Below are positions 7,656 to 14,303 of a stretch of 14,303 bases of DNA, piece by piece. This DNA is from Spirogloea muscicola (lineage: Eukaryota; Streptophyta; Zygnematophyceae; Spirogloeales; Spirogloeaceae): positions 153,620 through 167,922 of the forward strand of contig WELB01000227.1 in assembly GCA_009602725.1 (NCBI GenBank), given 5' to 3'. The position numbers and the translations under genes are program-made. Position 1 is the first letter of the stretch. The number at the start of each line of letters is the position of its first letter. The notes beneath the pieces are model-generated. The model ran no database searches and was not told the DNA's origin. It saw only the letters and a list, made by a program, of their open reading frames with translations.

Positions 7656-10271
7656 ATGGAGCAAGGCGGCGGCGGCGTGGCGGTCGTGGCGCCGTTTGGG
7701 CCCACCGGGGGCGCGGTAAGCACGGGGCTGAGCGTCGCGCTCCCGTCAGGCGAGAGCTTGCTGGAGACGCCGGCGGCGCTCGCGGCCCGCCGCCGGCGCA
7801 TGGAGATCCGGCGCTTCAAGCTGCTGGCGGCCTCGGGGGCGCTGGCAGAGCCCATGGCCAAACGCCTGCGCGACTTTGGCGAGGAAGCAATGGCGGCTGC
7901 CAGCGACGTGGTAGCCACTGCTGATGATGGCGAGGACAACAGTCTGTCCGCAGTGTTGTCACCCGCGGTGCCGCCCTTGTTGAGCAAGCTCCCGTCGGAT
8001 ACCAGCAACCTGACTGTCACCGAGGTCGATGGTCACCAACGACGGCGGCGCCGGCGTCAGCGGCATTGTGGCGTGCTTGCAGCGGCCGCGCTGTCGCCGC
8101 TCCATGTACCAACAGCAGACGAAGAGGATGCCAGTACCGACGACAGCACAAGTACGACATCCAGTCTGAGCTCTGAGGAGGGTGACAGCGCCGCAGCTTC
8201 GATGCCCCCAATGCCGCCACCTTTGACATTGACATCGTTGCCTTCGGGGGAGACTGACAAGAGCATGAACACAGAGTCGTCCGGGGGGGCGGTGACAGAG
8301 CTCTCAGATGTTGATGACGTCGTCATGAGTGAGGGGACTTCGGCAGGCCTTTCGGTCCTCCCGGCAACTGTGGCCGTGGCAGCAACAGGGGAAGCAGAGG
8401 GTGATATTGTTGCCATGCTACCAACTGCTGGCAATTTTGCACCAACTATGGGATCATCGACTGCCTCGGTGGCGAAGACTCTGTCTCCAGCCATCACAGA
8501 TAGTAAGGCTTGCCCACCACATGGTGTCCTTTCGGTCTGCGGGCGGCGGCGGGAGATGGAGGACACAGTGGCTGCCGTGCCACTCTTTGTGGAGCTGCCG
8601 GATGGTGATGGCAGCCAGCCACACCACTTCTTTGCTGTATATGATGGCCATGGCGGTGCTCAGGTGAGGAAGGGTGTCCCTCTTATACGTTTTTCCATCC
8701 TACGCGCCTGTTTCTGATGCTGATGCCGTCGTCTGACTGTTAATATCGCTGCCGCCATTAATGCCTGCTCTCTTGCTACTGCCTTCACCAGGCTGCTGCA
8801 TACTGCGCGGATCACCTCCACCATGTGCTGGCCAAAGCCGTTGAGCCAGTAGAACCGGCCGCCAAGTCATCTGAAGAGCCCTCTGTGGAGGCGTTTTGGC
8901 GCGGTGCCATGAGTGTTGCCTTTAATCGCGTTGACATTGAGGTCAATGGCTTCTGCGGCAGGTGAGGATTCCTTCTGTCCGATGCAGCCAGTGCTTGCCT
9001 GCATTTTGTAGCAGTAGCGGCACTGGCACATCGGCACCCTTGTTAGTGGAGTAAGTGGAGCGGGTTGTGGCCATTGTACTTACAGTATATCGCGTTGGTG
9101 GCAGCAGTTTGTCCTGACGTCTTTGTGGCTGCTGCAGTGATGATGCGAATCATGACTCGGGGCGGTGTAGCGCCTGTGCCATCGGGGCCGTGGCGCCGGA
9201 GACAGTTGGCTCTACTGCCATTGTTGCCGTTGTCAGTGCCAGCCGTGTCATTGTTGCAAATGCCGGTGATTCGCGCGCCGTGCTCTCGCGTGGTGGCAAG
9301 GCTGTCCCACTTTCTAGTGATCACAAGGTGTGACGCCAACCCCATGTTCTGGCTGCACTGCCATCATGTTGCTGACGCTGCTGTCCTCTGGCTGTTGGTG
9401 CTTCATATATTGCTGCTGGCGATGTGCGTGGTGTGATGGTGGACAGATGAGCATGCACTGATCAAGGATATGTGATGGTTATGCGTGCAGCCGGATCGGG
9501 AGGATGAGATGGCGCGTGTCGAGGCTGCTGGTGGTCGTGTGATTTACTGGAATGGATATCGCGTGCTCGGCGTGCTCGCCATGTCACGGGCCATTGGTGA
9601 GCTCGCTGCTGCCACAGTTAGCTCACACCTTGATGGTCCTGCCGATGGCTGCCAGATAGGCAGAGTTGATGGTTCTGCTGTTGGCTGCCAGATAGGCAAA
9701 GAAGTCCCACTGTTGATTGCTGTCTTGCATGATTCTCCATTGCTACTCCCATTGCGCTTGCTCGTTTATGGTGTTCAATGTTAGGCGTCAGAATTTGACT
9801 TGACTGGTACAAGTCACATGCCTCCCTGCAGCAACAGTAGTCTGCCTGTGTTCCTTTCTCATCATGGTCAAGTGGTGCAATTGCGATGGTGCAGGTGATC
9901 GATACCTGAAGCCCTACGTGATTGCGGAGCCAGAGGTGATGATTGTGGATCGGCAGCTGGATGATGAGTGCCTCATTCTCGGCTCGGATGGCTTGTGGGA
10001 CGTCATCTCCAATGATGTTGCATGCAGCATTGTGCGGCGGTGCTTCGCATCACGTCGGAATGGTCGCGGCAACAGTGTTCGGTCAAAGTTGCCACCCAGC
10101 GATCTGGAGACTGGCAGTGTTGGCAGCGATGACGGCAATGATGATGGAGAGGAGTCTCCGGCCGCTGTAGCGGCTGCTGTGCTGGTCAAGCTGGCGCTTG
10201 CGCGGGGCTCCAGCGACAATATAAGTGCGGTAGTCGTTGACCTCCAGGCCCACTGCGGAGCTGCGAGATGA
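7656..10271 (+). CDS. ABI1/HAB1-like: clade A protein phosphatase 2C (ABI1/HAB1-type), five exons
   Basis: Exons 7656-8663, 8792-8961, 9138-9327, 9491-9596 and 9895-10271 join in phase to 1851 nt (616 residues). All introns are GT-AG. The enzyme is a Mg/Mn-dependent Ser/Thr phosphatase that in land plants blocks ABA signalling by dephosphorylating SnRK2 kinases. Visible motifs are [15 protein letters not shown] (295-309), YDGHGG (329-334; metal D330/G331), [13 protein letters not shown] (413-425), [10 protein letters not shown] (433-442), [18 protein letters not shown] (454-471), [15 protein letters not shown] (484-498), SDGLWDV (522-528) and [13 protein letters not shown] (596-608; metal D599). 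W476 in YWNGYRV aligns with the ABI1 W300 receptor 'lock'. Residues 1-290 form a low-complexity, Ala/Ser/acid-rich extension, longer than in ABI1 (434 residues in total). The frame is open upstream to about 7149, so the start could be earlier. The chosen ATG (MEQGGGG) is the first after the microsatellite leader. ABRE-like sites lie upstream. Confidence 0.95.
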
Positions 10272-10364
10272 CTTGGGCTTTCAGTGGCGGCGCAGCTGTG
10301 GCCATTGATGGGACACACACAAGGAGCTCGTTGCGACTGAGAGAACTAAACTTAAGCACCTGAC

Positions 10365-11335
10365 ATGGATACTGGCGGCCGCGAGAAGCCCTCTGGGACG
10401 CCGCCGCGAGCCGCCGCCCTGTCCCCTCCTCGGGTCAGTATTCCTTTGCCACTTAGTCGACACAAGCGAGCTCCGCCCAAGAGGGGACGGTCGGCGGCGG
10501 CTGGCGCGGCAGCGCTCTGATTGGCTTCTTGACCGTCGCTTTTTTAGAGATTTTACCCCCACTTTCCTTCCATCATCTTTGTAGAAGCTGTTAGGGAGAA
10601 CTGTGCATTTGGTATCATCCACCACTTGCCATGAAGTACCGCGGCGGCTCATGCTGCATTTGCTTCTGAGCCTGCGGCGTGCAGAGGATGGGCCTCCCTA
10701 TTTCAAAATCATTAGACGCGTACTTGCAGTCCTGACTGCGCCGTTTTGGGAGCTCACCTCCTATTGTATTTTCCCGTCCCATGCTGCAAATTATTCTGCC
10801 AGGCCGCCTCCAATGGCTATGTGCCTAGATTCTACAAGCAATGGCTGCTCGGCAGCCTGCTGTGCTTTGATGATAAGATTATTACATTGTCCTCTCTTGG
10901 CAGCAGCAGCCAGATTATGACTGTGGGTTTTGTAACAGTTCCCAAGGTTGACCTTGTGCTACTTCAGAAGACTGCTATGGAGATCATGAGTAACAGATCA
11001 GCATTATGAATGACTGGCACAAAGGAAACGTGTAAAGAAGAGAACTGCATGGAAGATCTGGAGTTGCAGCAGTATTAGGAAAGATTAGGAGCAATGGTGC
11101 TTAACATTCAGCAAAACATAGCAAGCATACGTGCATGTGCAACTTGAAGCTCATACCTTTGCAGCAGGTTGCCCTGATGTGTGCATACACTAGTATGACA
11201 TTGCACTTTCACAATTTGTTTGGCTTCATCTGTAGTGCAGTGGTGCAGGAGTCTGTGTCACTTCTGAAGCGCATTGGAAGCTCCCTCCCTGTCAATGAAA
11301 GGAGGACAACTACCTGGTGCATTGAGCTCGTTTGA
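10365..11335 (+). CDS. small protein, possibly Alba-superfamily-like, three exons (tentative)
   Basis: Proposed exons are 10365-10433, 10803-10926 and 11241-11335. They join in phase to 288 nt (95 residues plus TGA). The N-terminus is MDTGGREKPSGTPPR, followed by SNGYVPRFYKQWLL, DDKIITLSSLGSSSQIMTV, then ESVSLLKRIGSSLPV and a C-terminus TTTWCIELV. The order 'P-x-FY ... V-x-LSxLG ... E-x-LK' resembles plant Alba DNA/RNA-binding proteins (typically about 100-130 residues), but the match is by eye and weak. Exons 2 and 3 look coding. Exon 1 is less sure, because its ATG lies only 93 nt after the PP2C stop and an extra exon may be missing in the 369-nt first intron. The second donor (gttttg at 10927) is weak; gtgggt or gtaaca nearby are alternatives. 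Confidence 0.42.
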
Positions 11336-11797
11336 CCTGACGCAAAAATCCTTAAAGAGGACAAGTTCGCAATTTCATTCTGCAACCCAATGCAATAGAT
11401 CGACTATCTGCCGAGAAGCCTCCTGCAAAAGGAGCCCCACGAACACCAGCAAGGGGTTGGAAGGCCTGCTGTGCTGGAAGCTCACAATGAAGGCAGCGGC
11501 AGGCTATTTGGGTCTTGGGCAAAGCACACAGAGCTGGCGGAAGTGCCACATATATTGGGTTGGTTCTGGATGGACACATTTAGTAAAAGCATCTGACGGG
11601 CCAGCTAATGACCTTGGACGCAATGCAGGCCGTGCGTGCTAATTTTGATGCTGTATCTAAAGTGTGGAAATTTGTCATCCTTATCAGTGGGGAGCAGCAC
11701 TGCATGTGGGGCATCCGGTTGGTGCAGCCGGATGACTTTGGCTGTCAAGGGCCTACTGGTTGCTTCGCATTGAATGGCAGAGTGACGGCCCCCTGTG
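11336..11797. other. convergent intergenic region; no gene recognised
   Basis: This lies between the stop of the plus-strand small gene and the stop of the minus-strand sulfurtransferase gene, so it should hold both 3' UTRs. The short open frames (11274-11642 plus, 11352-11579 minus, 11608-11814 plus) show no motif and no match to the repeat family. Confidence 0.5.
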
Positions 11798-14052
11798 CTA
11801 TGGGCCTGTGCTAATGGGCGTGTCGCTATGGCCACCCCACTCCGTCCACGACCCATCATAAACTGCCACGTCCGGGTGGCCGAGCTCGTGCAGCGCCTGC
11901 CTCCACCAGCCAGGAGCGAGCACCGGTCAGCCTTGGAGCGGCGGCGACAGAGGCGACACCAGTAACCCAATTCCCACCGATACTCACCAGCGCGAGCACA
12001 CAAGCTGTGACGCCAGTGCCGCAGGCTGCCACTATGGGGCGCGCCAAGTCAAGCCCTGCCGAAGAGGGCAAGCATCACAAATGAGTGGTTGTCAGGCCCA
12101 CAGGTCATACGGACTATTATTGAGGATTCCACATAGGCTCGGCACTGATGCGGTCAGGTTGGAATGATGGGGATGGCAGCACCTGCTGTGCTGAAGACCT
12201 CCGCGAGCTCGCTGCGGCTACGCAGGCGGCCATCCTTCGTCAGCACCTGCAACGATAGGATCAAGTTGCAGGTGTAAATTGACACTCAAAGGGGTTGACT
12301 CTTAAATCAAGGAAAAGGGTCATAGTCAGCTTTGGGGGGTCAGGGGAGGAAGGGGCATTCAGCTATGACAAGCCATGGGCCTCAACGAAGTTGCCTGCAG
12401 GAAGGGGACGCTCTTGCTGCCAGGCACATGGCCACTACGCACGCCCGCCCGCGGCTCCGGCTCCTCGCCCAAGAACCTGGCGCAGAGGGAGGCCGCAGGT
12501 GGAGAACGAGCTATTGGCAAAGCGGTGATGGTTGATGGCAAGGATGCGGCTGTGGCAGAAGGGAGGAGGAAGAGGGACTGAGGGGGAGGCATGCGGCCCC
12601 ACCGATCGCGGCCACGGGCATCGACCAGCTGAAAGGTGGCGCCGCCACCGGCCTCGCAGTTCTCGCGCACCTGTACAAGAGGCGCTTGCCTGTCGTCAGG
12701 CAGGTGGAGCGTGGAGCAGCAGTCCAGACCTTTGAGGAGCACAGATGGCACAATCTAATTGCTAAGTCCAAGTGACGATGCTAACAGTTATCGAGGTGCG
12801 AGGGGCAGGAGGATGCGAGGGCTCTCAGAAGGCATGGGAAAATGAGGAGGGAGGGGAGTGGGAGGAGGGAGGAGGTTGTTTGGGTGAAGGCTGACAATAG
12901 AGGTTTAGAGTTTAGGTCTAGAACCCTTAACCTAAACTCACCTGCTTGAGGTCCTTGAGCAGATCTGGGCACAGCTTGGCTTCAAAGCCCGCCTGCAGCG
13001 GGCGGGCCGCTGCATAGGTAGCCGTGACAGCAGCCCGTGCGGCGCCTGGGGCTGGCGCCCCTGCCGGCATTTCGGCCTCCAGCGGGTAGTCGAGCTGGCG
13101 CCACCGCGGGAGGCCACCCTCCAGCACTCTCACGCGCTCATGACCAAAGGTGCGGAACATCCTGACGTGTGGGGCGGCGGGCGCTTGATTAAGAGAAGGA
13201 TAGGGAGGTGGGGCAAGAAGGGTGGTGCAGGAGTGGAACTTGGAGGCACATCAGACGAGGCAGAAGGGAGGGCTGCGGAGCGAGCGATGGCCGCCTGCTT
13301 GCTGACGGAGGAGGGAGTGAGGAGGTGGGAGGAGGGCGGAGCAGGAGGAGGAGGAGAAACTAGCGCCTCACCACCAGGCGCGCGCAGCACTGAAGAGGCC
13401 TTTGCCATCGTACACGACGAGGTCGTCGTTGGCGCGGAGGCCGAGCGCCGTAGCGGCTGCGGCAAAGGCCGTCGTGGTGGGCAGCATGTGGGGCAGCTGC
13501 CGTGCCGCCAAGAGTGAAGCGCAGCAGTGGGCAGTTGAGCAGGGGCTGCATCCGAGACGAGGCTTATCGGTACCCTAATACATCACCCTAAACCCAAACC
13601 CCAAACCCTAAACCCTAACCTAAACCCTTTTGGATTGCCAAGGGCTTGGGAAAGAGGAAGCGGCTGCTGCTATTAAAAGAGCGGCTGTGAAAGCCAGCCA
13701 GATGCATACAGGTGTTCATGACGGAGCCAAAGGCTAGACAGCCAGGGCGCTCTTAGTAACCCCGTGTCAGCAGTAGGAAGTCAGATGAGCTGAGGGGAGG
13801 AAGAGCAACCCCGCTGCGCAAGCCAGAGGCTGCTGCAAGGGCACGACCAGCGCGGCGATGCAAAGCAAGCGCTTGGGAATGCTGTAGCGACATAGACAAA
13901 CGCATACAGTAGCAGGACACAAGACCCAAAGGCACCGAGCCACCGGGAAGGGCTGCACCCTGTTCCCGGGAGAAGGGGAGGGGCCTGACATCAGTGTTGG
14001 GGTCCGAGATGCCGTCGACGTCAAAGAAGAGCGCGCCCGGGATATGCGCCGC
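11798..14052 (-). CDS. STR1: two-domain 3-mercaptopyruvate/thiosulfate sulfurtransferase (rhodanese family), 5' end outside window
   Basis: Minus-strand exons in transcript order are 14052-13990, 13496-13372, 13161-12942, 12670-12603, 12476-12395, 12246-12183, 12055-11988 and 11896-11798. They join in phase to 263 codons including TAG. The enzyme transfers sulfur from 3-mercaptopyruvate to an acceptor; plant homologues are mitochondrial or cytosolic. The first rhodanese domain shows AHIPGALFFDVDGISDPNTD, LPHMLPTTTAF, VVYDGKGLFSAARAWWMFR and VLEGGLPRWR. The second shows QLVDARGRDRFLGEEPEPR, GVRSGHVPGSKSVPF, the catalytic loop ACGTGVTAC (C219 of the visible part) and VAVYDGSWTEWG. CG-T-GVT is the MST-type loop, not the CRxG type of thiosulfate-specific rhodaneses. 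The targeting peptide and start of domain 1, probably 80-100 residues, are missing; no exon for them is visible at 14053-14303. The 13497-13989 intron contains a retroelement end and telomere-like repeats. The 12247-12394 intron has a GC donor. Confidence 0.93.
12247..12394 (-). other. probable GC-AG intron of the sulfurtransferase gene
   Basis: On the minus strand the exon ends TTC CTG CAG and is followed by gcaact (12394-12389). The acceptor is cgttgcag (ending 12247). Phase 0 splicing joins PFLQ to VLTKDGRL, as expected for this family. No in-phase GT donor was seen before the stop that follows. Confidence 0.6.
12902..12941. repeat. degenerate telomere-like inverted repeat overlapping a 5' splice site
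   Basis: GAGTTTAGG (12908-12916) and its exact complement CCTAAACTC (12931-12939) flank tctagaacccttaa. The units resemble TTTAGGG/CCCTAAA in head-to-head order. The right arm overlaps the minus-strand donor GTGAGT (12941-12936) of the sulfurtransferase gene. Confidence 0.6.
13573..13629 (-). repeat. interstitial telomere-like (TTTAGGG-type) repeat
   Basis: About eight degenerate units run in a row on the plus strand (ccctaaa, cccaaac, cccaaa, ccctaaa, ccctaa, cctaaa, ccc and an outlying ccctaa at 13573). This is the plant-type telomere sequence, here inside an intron of the sulfurtransferase gene. Confidence 0.8.
13680..13935 (-). mobile_element. non-LTR retroelement 3' end (copy D) inside a sulfurtransferase intron
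   Basis: On the minus strand the conserved element tail CMRLSMSLQHSQ...RRAGRALAAASG (about 13905-13820) is followed by SSDFLLLTRGY and TAA (13755-13753). These match copies A and B. Its 3' UTR ends with ggctggctttcacagcc (13699-13683), the family hairpin, and about 50 nt further on the telomere-like repeat starts. It lies in the same orientation as the host gene, between its exons at 13990-14052 and 13372-13496. Confidence 0.7.
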
Positions 14053-14259
14053 CTGGGGCCCCGCAGTTGCTGCTGCCGCATGTCAGTGGAGGAACTTGCG
14101 TGCATCGAACTAGAATGGAAGGCCGAAGTGGCTAAGTACAGTTGCAAGCACATCTGATGACGTACGTTACCACTGCAGTCTGACCAGCTCAGTGAGCACG
14201 TAGAGGTGGCTAATTTATGCCTGAAGACGGGATTCCCGAGCCCTTCTGCCCCAGTAGGG

Positions 14260-14303
14260 GAGAGGGGGGGGGGGGGGGGGGGGGGAAAGGGGAGGGGGGG
14301 GGG
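14260..14303 (+). repeat. G-homopolymer/low-complexity window end
   Basis: The window ends with a long run of G broken by an aaa and single a residues. It may be a contig edge or sequencing artefact. No missing 5' exon of the sulfurtransferase gene is seen next to it. Confidence 0.9.

Noticed and set aside
7010-7924. 304-residue plus-strand frame overlapping the PP2C start
   Set aside because: It is an Arg/Gly-rich frame produced by GGC repeats. The overlapping frame leads into the phosphatase motifs; this one does not.
7025-8020. 331-residue open frame on the minus strand
   Set aside because: It lies antisense to PP2C exon 1 and its GC-rich leader. It is Pro/Ala/Arg low-complexity with no motif, a shadow of biased composition.
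1-14303. CRISPR arrays, bacterial operons, rRNA genes
   Set aside because: Intron-split plant genes dominate. No regularly spaced short repeats and no rRNA signature were found.

Overview
This window is nuclear DNA from a plant-lineage (streptophyte) organism. The evidence is three or four intron-split genes whose exons join in phase, a clade A (ABI1/HAB1-type) PP2C phosphatase, a plant-style two-domain mercaptopyruvate sulfurtransferase, A-rich transit-like N-termini, and TTTAGGG-type telomere-like repeats. Introns are mostly 90-500 nt and GT-AG, with two probable GC-AG introns. The species cannot be named from the sequence. A charophyte alga or an early-diverging land plant is my guess.

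Layout. 1-60: possible start of a minus-strand gene that leaves the window. About 370-1100: plus-strand copies of a retroelement-like 3'-tail module with hairpins. 1252-3662 (+): six-exon gene for a 216-residue, probably plastid-targeted protein of unknown function. 3663-4357: nothing recognised except a short tandem repeat. 4358-6770: mosaic of 5'-truncated non-LTR retroelement ends in both orientations, including one fragment with a restriction-like endonuclease motif, around a CpG-rich segment of unknown origin. 7048-7288: four ACGTG (G-box/ABRE-like) sites. 7656-10271 (+): five-exon PP2C gene. 10365-11335 (+): tentative three-exon small gene, possibly Alba-like. 11798-14052 (-): eight visible exons of a sulfurtransferase gene, 5' end outside the window. 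One of its introns holds a retroelement end next to degenerate telomeric repeats. The window ends in a G-run.

Functional picture. The genes do not form a pathway unit. The most notable is the PP2C. It keeps the catalytic metal-site residues and the tryptophan that in land-plant clade A enzymes acts as the ABA-receptor 'lock', and its upstream region carries a cluster of ABRE-like sites, which fits ABA-responsive negative feedback (inference). The other main signal is the dispersed retroelement family, whose 3' tail carries a hairpin that is kept while its bases change.
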